From an uncultured Akkermansia sp. (GTDB taxonomy: Bacteria; Verrucomicrobiota; Verrucomicrobiia; Verrucomicrobiales; Akkermansiaceae), in the NCBI GenBank assembly GCA_905200945.1, contig CAJKMG010000011.1:1-64000 (forward strand): a DNA stretch of 64,000 bases, in the 5' to 3' direction. The notes below the pieces were generated by a model. It did not search any database and was not told the origin of the DNA. It saw only the letters and a list, made by a program, of their open reading frames with translations. Of the stretch, positions 44,061 to 52,013 are shown piece after piece. Both the position numbers and the translations under genes were made by a program. The stretch's first letter is position 1, and the number at the start of each line of letters is the position of its first letter.

Positions 44061-44099
44061 AGGCCGCGGTGCAAAACACCGCGGCCTGTGTATTTCTTT
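44061..44099 (+). terminator. Terminator after dapL
   Basis: A perfect 11-bp GC-rich stem (44061-44071 with 44077-44087) and a CAAAA loop, followed by a T-rich stretch. It begins 25 bases after the dapL stop codon. Confidence 0.75.
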
Positions 44100-44297
44100 C
44101 CGGGTGGGTTGATGGCCGTGGCATTGTATTTCCTGCCGGGAGGGGAGCTCCTGTAAAAAGGTCATCTTCCTTTCTTACGGATTTGGACCGGGAAAGAGCA
44201 GAGTCCGTTTTCAAGTGATGGGATTCCGGTAAAGGGGTGTTTCTATGGCATATTCGGCCCTTGCTCCCGTTCATTTGTACGGAGTAGGTTGTTGCTT

Positions 44298-45425
44298 ATG
44301 TCCCCGTGGGTGCGCATGAGTTCCTTTTTCCGGCAGGCTGCTTTTCCTGCATGTTGCGCCTGCCTGCTGTCTGTTGCTGGCGCCATCCGGGGGCAGGAAG
44401 GGGAAGCGGAGCTTCCTTCTGTGGAGCCGCTTTCCTGTGCGCATGCCCCGGATGGGAGGGTAACAGTTCGGGGGGCGGTTATGGGTACGGTGTTCACGGT
44501 GCGCGCTTATCCCGGGAGTGGCATGGACGCGGAAGAGGCGGAGAAGATTTGCGGGGAGGCTCTGGCCTGTGCCGTCCACTGGGAAAAAGTGATGTCCGCC
44601 ATGGATGCGGAGAGCGGTCTGGCCCGGCTTAATGCTGCGGAATACGGCATTTCCGTGCCTGTTTCTCCGGAATTGGAAAGGGTGCTTCTTCTGTCCCTGA
44701 ATTATGCCCGGCTGACAAACGGTGCTTTTGATCCCACGCTGGGACCCTGCATTCGCCTGTGGAAAAAGAGCCGCCGCCTTGGCGTTCTCCCGTCCGATGA
44801 GGAGCGGGAATGCGCGCTCCGGGCATGCGGATGGGAAAAGTTGTCCGTCCGTAAGGGAATGGCGGTCAAGGCGGTTTCTGGAATGAGGCTGGATTTGGGA
44901 GGCATGGGCAAGGGCTTTGCCGTGGACCGAATGGCGGAGATGTTGAAAACAAGGGGTATATGTTCCTTCTTCATAGACAGTACCAGCGATGTTCTGGCCG
45001 GCGCTCCTCCTCCCGGGGAATCGGGATGGCGGCTGCGGGTGGATACAGGAAGAGGGCAGGGGGAAGTGTTGCTGTTGAGCCATGCGGCCGTTTCCACTTC
45101 CGGGAGCGCCCGTCAGATGGTGAAAATTGGCGGGAAAGCGTATTCCCACGTGCTTGATCCCCGGTCGGGGCTGGGCGTTACGGAAGGGAGGCAGGTGAGC
45201 GTCCGGGCGTCTTCCGCTGCGCTGGCGGATGCCCTGGCGACGGCAGGGTGTGTGATGCGTGAGGAGGAGTTCCGTTCCCTGGCGGCCGGATTGCCGGGAG
45301 TGTCCGTTCCGGCCTTTTTTCAAAGTCCGCCATGTTCTGCGGGGGAAACGCAGAAACAGGATGGACTGCGGAAGGAGGGAGGAATGGGGTCAATGAAAGG
45401 AATGACAAAGCAACTACGTTTTTAA
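44298..45425 (+). CDS. apbE: FAD:protein FMN transferase (ApbE)
   Basis: Attaches FMN covalently to threonine in target proteins such as the NqrB/NqrC or RnfG subunits. From ATG 44298 the ~375-residue protein begins with a hydrophobic exported leader (CCACLLSVAGA) and shows MGTVFTVRAY, LDLGGMGKGFAVD for flavin binding and HVLDPRSG near the C-terminus. ApbE normally acts outside the cytoplasmic membrane, consistent with the leader. The next gene starts 23 bases after it, so GH27 may be co-transcribed, though a functional link is unlikely. Confidence 0.9.
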   Translation: MSPWVRMSSFFRQAAFPACCACLLSVAGAIRGQEGEAELPSVEPLSCAHAPDGRVTVRGAVMGTVFTVRAYPGSGMDAEEAEKICGEALACAVHWEKVMSAMDAESGLARLNAAEYGISVPVSPELERVLLLSLNYARLTNGAFDPTLGPCIRLWKKSRRLGVLPSDEERECALRACGWEKLSVRKGMAVKAVSGMRLDLGGMGKGFAVDRMAEMLKTRGICSFFIDSTSDVLAGAPPPGESGWRLRVDTGRGQGEVLLLSHAAVSTSGSARQMVKIGGKAYSHVLDPRSGLGVTEGRQVSVRASSAALADALATAGCVMREEEFRSLAAGLPGVSVPAFFQSPPCSAGETQKQDGLRKEGGMGSMKGMTKQLRF

Positions 45426-45448
45426 GGTACACCTTTATAACCCTGTTT

Positions 45449-47050
45449 ATGAGATTGTACCATTTTTTACTCCCTGCCGTTGTCAGTGCTGCCGTATCCG
45501 CATCATTTGGGGCAGAGTTTCCCAATCCCTATCCTGCGCCCGCTCCCGGTGTCCGCCTAACTCCAGAGATTCCGCTTTCACCCTCCATTAATGGCGCCCG
45601 TATCGTCGGAGCTACCCCCGGCTCCCGCATGCTGTTCCAGGTTCCCGTCTCCGGGGAGCGGCCCATGAAAATTCAGGCAACAGGGCTGCCCCCAGGCCTG
45701 AAGATGGATTCGCGCGGATTGATTGCGGGTACCGCTCCGTCCGGGAAGAGGGAATACAAGGTAAATATCCAGGCTTCCAACAGGCATGGAAAGGACATGA
45801 AGGAGCTGATTCTGAAGGTGGGGGACGAATTGTGCCTGACTCCGCCCATGGGCTGGAGCAGCTGGTATTCCTACAGTGAGGCCGTAGGGCAGGATAATGT
45901 GCTGAAGACGGCACGGCTTTTTGTGGAACGGGGTCTGGTCAATCATGGCTGGGCCTATATCAACATTGACGACTGCTGGCAGGGCAGGCGCGGAGGGAAG
46001 TATGGCGCCATTCAACCCAATAAGCGTTTTCCTGACATGAAGGCCATGTGCGACGCTATTCACGCCATGGGCATGAAAGTGGGCATTTATTCCACGCCTT
46101 GGATGGGAACGTATGCCGGTTTTATCGGAGGGAGCGCGCCCAACGCTAAGTCGGACTACGGGGAAATGGCCATTCCAGAAAAGGAGCGCAAGCAGGAGGA
46201 TCAAATCTTTGGAAGTTATCCGGGAGTTCATCGCAGAAAGGCGGATCATGTGGGAGCCGTCTGGCTGTTTGACCGTGACGCTAAACAATGGGCGGATTGG
46301 GGGTTCGATTATGTGAAAGTGGATTGGAATCCCAACGATGTGCCTACGACAAAGCGCATCCGCAAGGCGCTGGACGAGTCCGGGAGGGATATCGTGCTCA
46401 GCCTGTCCAATGCCGCCCCGTACGAACATGTGGAAGAGCTGGGCAAGCTGGCGAATTTATGGCGGACGACGGGGGATATCCAGGATCACTGGGGCAGCGT
46501 TAGCGGCATCGGTTTTTCCCAGGAACGCTGGCAGAAGCATATGCGCCCGGGACATTGGAATGATCCGGACATTCTCCAGATCGGGAAGCTGGGCAAACCC
46601 AACCAGCCCAACACCACGTTTGTCCAGACGCGGCTGACTCCGGATGAACAGTACACCCATGTGACCCTGTGGTGCCTGCTGTCCGCTCCGCTCATCGTCT
46701 CCTGTGATTTGGAGCATATTGATTCGTTTACGATGGGACTGCTTACCAATGATGAGGTGATAGCGGTGGATCAGGATCCGGCTGCCCGTCCCGCCCGCAA
46801 AGCGTGGCACCAGGGGAATTTCCAAGTGTGGATGAAGGAGTTGGCCGACGGTTCCGTGGCAGCTGGCTTTTTCAATACCGGGAAGGAGAAAGGAATTTTG
46901 AAGGTGAATCTGAAGGAGCTGGGGCTTTCTGGAGCGTATGAGGCAAGGGACCTCTGGAAACGCGCTGACCAGGGGACCGTACAGGGAGATATGGCGGTAG
47001 AATTGAACGGGCATGGAGCATCCATGTTCCGGTTCAGCAAAAAGAAGTAA
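45449..47050 (+). CDS. Secreted GH27 alpha-galactosidase / alpha-N-acetylgalactosaminidase
   Basis: A secreted glycosidase for terminal alpha-galactose or alpha-GalNAc, as on blood-group and mucin glycans. From ATG 45449 the 533-residue protein has a signal peptide (to about residue 22), a putative Ig-like domain (about 60-120; GLPPGLKMDSRGLIAGTAP), then the GH27 barrel starting LCLTPPMGWSSWYSYSE, with NIDDCWQ, the nucleophile Asp292 in YVKVDWN and the acid/base region near TTGDIQDHW, and a C-terminal beta domain. The longer frame from 45332 overlaps the end of apbE and is not conserved. Confidence 0.93.
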   Translation: MRLYHFLLPAVVSAAVSASFGAEFPNPYPAPAPGVRLTPEIPLSPSINGARIVGATPGSRMLFQVPVSGERPMKIQATGLPPGLKMDSRGLIAGTAPSGKREYKVNIQASNRHGKDMKELILKVGDELCLTPPMGWSSWYSYSEAVGQDNVLKTARLFVERGLVNHGWAYINIDDCWQGRRGGKYGAIQPNKRFPDMKAMCDAIHAMGMKVGIYSTPWMGTYAGFIGGSAPNAKSDYGEMAIPEKERKQEDQIFGSYPGVHRRKADHVGAVWLFDRDAKQWADWGFDYVKVDWNPNDVPTTKRIRKALDESGRDIVLSLSNAAPYEHVEELGKLANLWRTTGDIQDHWGSVSGIGFSQERWQKHMRPGHWNDPDILQIGKLGKPNQPNTTFVQTRLTPDEQYTHVTLWCLLSAPLIVSCDLEHIDSFTMGLLTNDEVIAVDQDPAARPARKAWHQGNFQVWMKELADGSVAAGFFNTGKEKGILKVNLKELGLSGAYEARDLWKRADQGTVQGDMAVELNGHGASMFRFSKKK

Positions 47051-47077
47051 CGGGAAGGAGACGGCTCTGTATTCATT

Positions 47078-47105
47078 CAGGGGCGGCGGGGATATGCCGC
47101 CCCTG
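47078..47105 (+). terminator. Hairpin after the GH27 gene
   Basis: A 10-bp perfect stem (47078-47087 with 47096-47105) and 8-base loop, located 28 bases after the GH27 stop. No T tract follows, so it is a candidate terminator or mRNA-stabilising hairpin only. Confidence 0.5.
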
Positions 47106-47211
47106 AAGCCTGTGGCAGGGGAGGCTTTTCATTGAACCGGCATCCATAGAAACAAGCCTTCTGCACAAAATCCCACTTTTACAGTACCTGTCGGCGGATT
47201 GCCGGATTCCA

Positions 47212-47265
47212 GGAGGGACAGGAGGGGCAGGAGGGGCAGGAGGGGCAGGAGGGGCAGGAGGGGCA
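47212..47265 (+). repeat. G-rich 9-bp tandem repeat
   Basis: Five exact copies of GGAGGGGCA occupy 47221-47265, preceded by one variant copy (GGAGGGACA at 47212). It lies in the gap between the GH27 gene and the small gene on the other strand. The G4 runs at 9-base spacing could fold into a G-quadruplex, and the unit count may vary between strains. Confidence 0.92.
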
Positions 47266-47347
47266 GTGAATGCCTCCCCCGCACCAGAGCTTGCGCTTCA
47301 ATTCCGGAAAGTTTTTCCCGGCAGGCCTTTGTTATTGTGTAATAAAA

Positions 47348-47374
47348 AACCGCTCCGGCAGATCCGGAGCGGTT
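47348..47374 (-). terminator. Strong terminator for the small minus-strand gene
   Basis: A perfect 11-bp stem (AACCGCTCCGG at 47348-47358 with 47364-47374, loop CAGAT). Read on the minus strand it is followed by TTTTTTATT, a classic terminator for the 74-residue gene ending at 47425. It is weaker in the plus direction. Confidence 0.88.
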
Positions 47375-47424
47375 CTTATAAAAGAGATTGATGTGACTTG
47401 CCTTAATCTCTCCCGACAGCTTTT

Positions 47425-47649
47425 CTAGGCGGCAATGCCGAAATGCTGCTGAATGGAGGCGAAAATCTTGTCGCGACGGGCGCGGGCTTTTTCAATGTCA
47501 CGGGTTTTCAGCGAGAATCTCAGGCGTTCCGCCGTGGAGTCCGGCTTGTGAACCGTAACGTGGCACCACCAAACCCCCCTGTTGTTCCACAGGTGGTGGT
47601 TGGGGTTGTCATCATTAATTCTAAGAGCGATTTTGGTTTGGGCTTTCAT
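47425..47649 (-). CDS. Small protein resembling the N-terminal part of an integrase
   Basis: A 74-residue basic protein with a beta-strand/helix pattern: WWCHVTVHKPDS, then LRFSLKTRDIEKARARRDKI, which resembles the arm-binding N-terminal domain of tyrosine recombinases (strands, then an Arg-rich helix ending 'ARARRD'). No catalytic domain follows; the gene ends in a strong dedicated terminator, so it appears to be a complete small gene rather than a decayed integrase. Function unknown; a nucleic-acid-binding role is an inference. rpmB lies 199 bases upstream on the same strand. Confidence 0.65.
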   Translation of the reverse strand: MKAQTKIALRINDDNPNHHLWNNRGVWWCHVTVHKPDSTAERLRFSLKTRDIEKARARRDKIFASIQQHFGIAA

Positions 47650-47848
47650 CTGTGTGATCTTTTCCAGTAGAGGACGTATTGTTTACGTCCGTTGGCATAT
47701 TAATGTTTCAATAAAACCTTCAACTTGGAGGTGCCTCACTTAAGCAGATGATCCCTTGTCTTTTTGGACATCTTTTTCTGCCAGTTGCTCACCTCGTTGA
47801 AGCCTTAGAGTTCAAGTGGTGAAACAACGTTCAAAAAAAGAATCTTTT
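47650..47848 (-). other. Spacer between rpmB and small gene, with possible RNA structure
   Basis: On the minus strand, sequence around 47790-47805 (CACCTCGTTGAAG on the plus strand) pairs with 47720-47735 (CTTCAACTTGGAGGTG) to give about 12 paired bases with a small bulge, enclosing roughly 60 bases. A shorter hairpin (7-bp arms around 47673-47691) lies closer to the small gene. A short GTG-started frame of 18 codons sits within the enclosed loop, but it is not convincing as a gene. It may be a structured leader. Confidence 0.35.
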
Positions 47849-48112
47849 TTACAGGAGACCTACTTTTTTAAGAGTGTTGTAAGCACCGTTCTTGTTGATC
47901 GTACGCAGGGCCTTGGCGGAAATCTTCATTTTCACGAATTGACCGAGTTCAGGAACCCAGATGCGCTTCTCCTGAAGGTTGGGGAAAACGGTACGATTGA
48001 CAGTCTTAGTGACGTGACGACCAATACCGCCCTTTTTCTTGGCAAGACCGGAGCGATGGATACGACGACCTTTGTGAGGCATGGTACCTCTGATGATGCA
48101 AATTCGGGACAT
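47849..48112 (-). CDS. rpmB: 50S ribosomal protein L28
   Basis: An 87-residue basic ribosomal protein starting MSRICIIRGTMPHKGRR, as expected for L28, with the central NRTVFPNLQEKRIWVPELGQ and KISAKALRTINKNGAY motifs. It is a structural part of the large subunit near the exit region for tRNA. It is a single gene here, with no rpmG beside it. Composition and length are normal (a little longer than the 62-78 residues of many L28 proteins). Confidence 0.95.
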   Translation of the reverse strand: MSRICIIRGTMPHKGRRIHRSGLAKKKGGIGRHVTKTVNRTVFPNLQEKRIWVPELGQFVKMKISAKALRTINKNGAYNTLKKVGLL

Positions 48113-48566
48113 GGCAATCGAAGTTATTTGTTAATGCGAGAGAGATAATCTAGCGTATTTTTGCCTAAGGTCAAGAACAACCGGACGAAAGCCCTGGAAT
48201 TTATCCTGGACTGTACGGAAGCATGCCTTTTCTTTTGCGCGAACTCCGGTTTTTTCTCCCATGATGAAGAGGGGCTGCAGAGACGGTGAGCTGAAAGCGG
48301 GAGGGGGCTGATCCGGGAAAATGAACGGTACCGCAGACAAAGAGGAGAATGAGGCGTTCTTCCTTATTTTTCAGGACTTCCGCTGTGGGAGCAGGGGCTG
48401 GCCGAATAGCCGGGCCGGATGAAGGCCTTTCACCGCAGGAAAAGTGCAGAACACGGGAAAGATTGCCCCCTTTGGTTTTTTCACGGCAGCGGCATATGGC
48501 TGCCTGCTTCCGGGTAAAACGTATCCGGCGCTTGCACGGAGGGGTGTTCCATGAGAAATTGAAAGC
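48113..48566. other. Divergent intergenic region upstream of rpmB
   Basis: About 454 bases between rpmB (minus) and the enoyl reductase (plus). Several shadow frames cross it but none has a plausible start, family resemblance or coding look. No tRNA-like or riboswitch-like structure was recognised. Confidence 0.5.
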
Positions 48567-49568
48567 ATGAGTGAGAATCATTATGCAGAGTTTTCCGAAT
48601 GCAGCATGAAGCCCCAGGAGGTGCTGGAATACGTTTCCGGCCCCATTCCCGTTCCGGAGGAGGGAGAAGTTCTGGTCCGGATGAAGGCGGCTCCGATCAA
48701 CCCGGCGGATATCAATTTTGTACAGGGAGTTTATGGCCTGAAGCCCGTGCTGCCGCACTCCCGCGCCGGCCTGGAAGGCTGCGGCGTGGTACAGGAATCT
48801 CGCGCAGAGGGATTCCGAGAGGGAGATGAAGTGATTCTCCTGCGCGGCGTGGGTTCCTGGAGCGAGTATGTGGCGGTTCCCTCCGTGAATGTCATGAAGC
48901 TCCCGGTGAAGGTAGATCCCGTCCAGGCGGCCATGCTGAAGGTGAATCCCCTGACCGCTCTGCGCATGCTGGAAGGGTTCGTTTCCCTGGAACCGGGGGA
49001 TTGGCTGGTGCAGAATGCCGCCAATTCCGGAGTGGGAAGGTGCATTATTCAACTGGCCCGTGAAATGGGCGTGAAGACAGTGAATTTTGTGAGAAGGCCA
49101 GATGAATTGAGGGATGAATTGACTGCGCTGGGCGCCGATCTGGTGGTGGGAGAGGATGACGGGGATGTGGTGAAGAATACGCTGGCCCGCCTGGATGGAA
49201 AGAGGCCTGTGCTGGCTTCCAATGCCGTGGGCGGAGAAAGCGCCCTGCGCCTGATGGATATGCTGGCTCCCGGCGGAAGCATGGTGACGTACGGAGCCAT
49301 GAGCCGGAAGAGCATCAAGGTGCCGAACGGTTTTCTGATTTTCAAGGGTATTAAACTGGAGGGCCTGTGGGTGACGCAGTGGCTTAAGAATGCCCCTGTT
49401 TCAGAGATTGAGGCCGCCTATGAGAAACTGGCGCGCCTGATGGCGGCCGGCAGGTTGAAGCAGGCCGTGGACACCGTTTATCCGCTGAGCGATGTGCGGA
49501 AAGCTGTGGAGAAGGCCCAGGAGGAGTTCCGCAGCGGCAAGGTGGTGCTGAGCATGGATTGCGCCTGA
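48567..49568 (+). CDS. MECR-type trans-2-enoyl-ACP/CoA reductase, MDR superfamily
   Basis: A 333-residue zinc-independent medium-chain dehydrogenase. It closely matches the mitochondrial enoyl reductase (MECR/ETR1) pattern: INPADINFVQG near the N-terminus, the nucleotide site QNAANSGVGRCIIQLA, VNFVRRPDEL, and the C-terminal GSMVTYGAMSRKSIKVP followed by KLEGLWVTQWLKN. Enzymes of this group reduce the 2,3-double bond of enoyl thioesters in fatty acid synthesis using NADPH. No Zn-binding Cys cluster is seen. It is a single gene; a quinone-reductase-like activity is the main alternative. Confidence 0.85.
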   Translation: MSENHYAEFSECSMKPQEVLEYVSGPIPVPEEGEVLVRMKAAPINPADINFVQGVYGLKPVLPHSRAGLEGCGVVQESRAEGFREGDEVILLRGVGSWSEYVAVPSVNVMKLPVKVDPVQAAMLKVNPLTALRMLEGFVSLEPGDWLVQNAANSGVGRCIIQLAREMGVKTVNFVRRPDELRDELTALGADLVVGEDDGDVVKNTLARLDGKRPVLASNAVGGESALRLMDMLAPGGSMVTYGAMSRKSIKVPNGFLIFKGIKLEGLWVTQWLKNAPVSEIEAAYEKLARLMAAGRLKQAVDTVYPLSDVRKAVEKAQEEFRSGKVVLSMDCA

Positions 49569-49760
49569 TGTGCGGAAAGGAAGTTTTTGCGCTTTCCCGT
49601 ACTGCGGAATGCTGGAAGGACGTTTTCAGCGTTCCGTGGTTAGGGGAGTTGGCTGGCGGCGTTTTTTTGCCGGGGGAACGGTTTTGCTCAGGAACCGGGA
49701 TGTAAGGAGTTCCGCAGGAGCGTAGAGCCGGGAGGGACGGAGCGTGCGCGCCGTTTGGTT

Positions 49761-50186
49761 TCAGCCCAGCGTGGAATCAAGCCAGGTGTTGAGTATTTCC
49801 ACAGCGGCTACCTGGTCGATGATGGGGCGGAAGTTTTTTGCTTTTTTGCCGGCGGCGTGCAGTTTTTCCTGGGCAATGACGGTGGTGAGGCATTCATCCA
49901 TGAAAATCAGAGGAAGGCCTGGAAGGGCCGCGGCCAGTTCCCTGCCGAACGAGCGCACCTTGGCTGCGGCGGTTCCTTCTGTTCCGTCCATGCGGACGGG
50001 AAGTCCCAGCACCAGGGTACGTATTCCCCGTTCCTGGACGAGATGGACAATGCGGGAAATTCCGTCCGTCTGATGCCTGTGGATGGTTTCTACGGGATGG
50101 GCCATGATGCCCACGGGGTCCGTGGCGGCAATGCCGATGCGGGCTTCTCCGTAGTCGATGCCCAGGGCGGGGTGCGGACTGGTCAT
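49761..50186 (-). CDS. ruvX: Putative pre-16S rRNA nuclease YqgF/RuvX
   Basis: A 141-residue RNase H-fold nuclease with the conserved GIDYGEARIGIAATD (first catalytic Asp), LVLGLPVRMDGTEG, MDECLTT (catalytic Glu) and DQVAAVEIL (C-terminal Asp). YqgF trims the 5' end of 16S rRNA precursor in E. coli; it was earlier proposed as a Holliday junction resolvase. Its start overlaps the end of manC by 4 bases, so the two are translationally coupled. Confidence 0.93.
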   Translation of the reverse strand: MTSPHPALGIDYGEARIGIAATDPVGIMAHPVETIHRHQTDGISRIVHLVQERGIRTLVLGLPVRMDGTEGTAAAKVRSFGRELAAALPGLPLIFMDECLTTVIAQEKLHAAGKKAKNFRPIIDQVAAVEILNTWLDSTLG

Positions 50187-51241
50187 CTGAGTTCGTCCGG
50201 CAGCTGGTTGACGATTTTCTTGATTTCGTCCGCCTTGTTTTTATCCGCAATGAGGATGGCGTCCGCCGTTTCCACCACAATCAGGTTTTCCACTCCCAGC
50301 AGGGCCACGTGCTTGTCTCCCTTCTGGGAGAAAACAATGTTGCCGGAGGCGTCCTGCACGGTGATGTCCGTGTTGGTGGTGTTTTTATTGTGGGTTTCCA
50401 GATAGTTGGCTACGGAGATCCAGGAACCTACGTCGTCCCAGTCAAAGGTTGCTTCCATGTTCAGCACTCTGTCCGCATGCTCCATGAGCGCGAAGTCTAT
50501 GGAGACGGGGGTGAGCGTCGGGAATTCTTCCCGGATGGTTTCCTGCGGGGCCGGAGATTCCGCAACGTGTTCCACGAAGGAGGCCAGTTCCGGGCAGTGC
50601 TTGTCCAGCTGTTCGCACACGGCGGGAATGCTCCAGACGAACATGCCGGCGTTCCAGCAGAAATTGCCCCGGCTCAGGTAGGCAGCGGCCGTGGCCGTGT
50701 CCGGTTTTTCGCGGAATTGAATGACTTCACGACAGGAACAGCCCGGAGCGGAGTGGATTTCCTCTCCACGTTCAATGTAGCCGTAGGAGGGGCAGGGCCA
50801 GGTAGGCTTGATACCTATAGTGACAAGCGCTTTTTCCCTGGCGGCCGTGTCCATGGCGGCTTTCATCAGGGTGCGGAAGGAGTCCTGGTCCTGAATGAGA
50901 TGGTCGGAGGGGATAACGAGCATGACTCCATGCGGGTCCGCCGCCTTGATGAGGCCGATACCCAGGGCGATGGCGGGCGCCGTGTCCCGGCGCACGGGTT
51001 CGGAAATGATGTTGTCCACGGGAATATCGTGGGCCTGGCGGCGCACTTCCGCTTCCTGAAGATGGTTGGTCAGGATAAAGATGTTTTGCCGGGGCACCAG
51101 CCCGTCCAGCCTGTCGATGGCCTGGCGAAGGAGGGTTCCTTCCCCGAACATGTTCAGGAGCTGTTTGGGGCGGTGGTCACGGGAGAGTGGCCAGAAACGG
51201 GTTCCGCTGCCGCCGGCCAGAATAAGGGCGTATTGGTTCAT
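50183..51241 (-). CDS. manC: Mannose-1-phosphate guanylyltransferase
   Basis: Makes GDP-mannose from mannose-1-phosphate and GTP, for capsule, LPS or glycoprotein sugars. The 352-residue protein has the nucleotidyltransferase signature LAGGSGTRFWPLSRDHRPKQ at the N-terminus, VIPSDHLIQD, FREKPDT and FDWDDVGSW. It is the short form without the C-terminal phosphomannose isomerase domain of bifunctional ManC/AlgA (~480 residues). It overlaps ruvX by 4 bases and lies 33 bases downstream of uppS. Confidence 0.95.
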   Translation of the reverse strand: MNQYALILAGGSGTRFWPLSRDHRPKQLLNMFGEGTLLRQAIDRLDGLVPRQNIFILTNHLQEAEVRRQAHDIPVDNIISEPVRRDTAPAIALGIGLIKAADPHGVMLVIPSDHLIQDQDSFRTLMKAAMDTAAREKALVTIGIKPTWPCPSYGYIERGEEIHSAPGCSCREVIQFREKPDTATAAAYLSRGNFCWNAGMFVWSIPAVCEQLDKHCPELASFVEHVAESPAPQETIREEFPTLTPVSIDFALMEHADRVLNMEATFDWDDVGSWISVANYLETHNKNTTNTDITVQDASGNIVFSQKGDKHVALLGVENLIVVETADAILIADKNKADEIKKIVNQLPDELR

Positions 51242-51274
51242 GTCTGTTTCGCAGGAATGGGGGTTAAAGGAAGG

Positions 51275-51991
51275 TCAGAGAGCTCCGAAACGGCGTTTTC
51301 TGCGGGAGTAGTCCAGCAGAGCCGCTTCCATGTCCCGTTCGCAAAAGTCCGGCCACAACGTGTCCGTCACGTAAATTTCCGCGTAGCTGATTTGCCAGAG
51401 AAGAAAGTTGGAGATGCGCATTTCTCCGGAGGTGCGGATAAGCAGGTCCGGTTCCGGCATGCCGGCGGTGTCCAGGTACTCGCTGAACAGGTGTTCCGTT
51501 ACGGCGTCCGGATGGAGCTCCCCTCGGGAGACTTTTTCCGCTATTTTCCTGGCGGCGGCGGCTATTTCCCCACGGCTGCCGTAGGAAATGGCCAGAACCA
51601 GATTGAGTCTGGTGTTTCCCGAAGTAGCTTCCAGACTGTCCTGAAGAAGTTTCCGGGTGCGGGATGGAAGACGGGAGAGATCTCCTATGGCGTGGAGGCG
51701 CACGCCTTTTTCCATCATTTGGTGGAGACGTTTTTTCAGGAATTCGTGCAGAAGGAGCATTAACGCGTGCACTTCCGTTTTCGGGCGGTTCCAGTTTTCC
51801 GAGGAAAAGGCGTAAAGAGTGAGCCAGGGAATATTATGGGTCATGCAGAAGTCCGCACAGCGCTCCACCGTATCCGCTCCCGCCCGGTGGCCTGCCTGCC
51901 GCGGCAGATGACGGCTGTGCGCCCAGCGGCCGTTGCCGTCCATGATGCAGGCGATGTGAATCGGCAGTTTTTCCTTGGGAATGGTAAGCAT
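51275..51991 (-). CDS. uppS: Undecaprenyl diphosphate synthase
   Basis: Cis-prenyltransferase that builds the C55 lipid carrier for peptidoglycan and glycans from FPP and IPP. From ATG 51991 the 238-residue protein starts P-K-E-K-L-P-I-H-I and has the catalytic IMDGNGRWA, LTLYAFSSENWNRP, and the C-terminal LLIRTSGEMRISNFLLWQISYAE and W-P-D-F motifs. A start at 52042 would run into parE and lacks homology. No rseP or cdsA follows; instead manC does. Confidence 0.95.
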   Translation of the reverse strand: MLTIPKEKLPIHIACIMDGNGRWAHSRHLPRQAGHRAGADTVERCADFCMTHNIPWLTLYAFSSENWNRPKTEVHALMLLLHEFLKKRLHQMMEKGVRLHAIGDLSRLPSRTRKLLQDSLEATSGNTRLNLVLAISYGSRGEIAAAARKIAEKVSRGELHPDAVTEHLFSEYLDTAGMPEPDLLIRTSGEMRISNFLLWQISYAEIYVTDTLWPDFCERDMEAALLDYSRRKRRFGAL

Positions 51992-52013
51992 AGACAGGCG
52001 TTGCTCCGTTACT

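Noticed and set aside
47212..47265. CRISPR-like array
   Set aside because: The repeats are 9 bases with no spacers and no cas genes nearby; it is a simple minisatellite.
47741..47797. 18-codon GTG-started frame on the minus strand inside the rpmB downstream spacer
   Set aside because: Very short, lies inside a pairing region and shows no family resemblance; kept only as part of the spacer description.
48201..49052. 283-codon minus-strand frame opposite the enoyl reductase
   Set aside because: Overlaps the conserved MECR-type gene on the plus strand; product has no recognisable motif.
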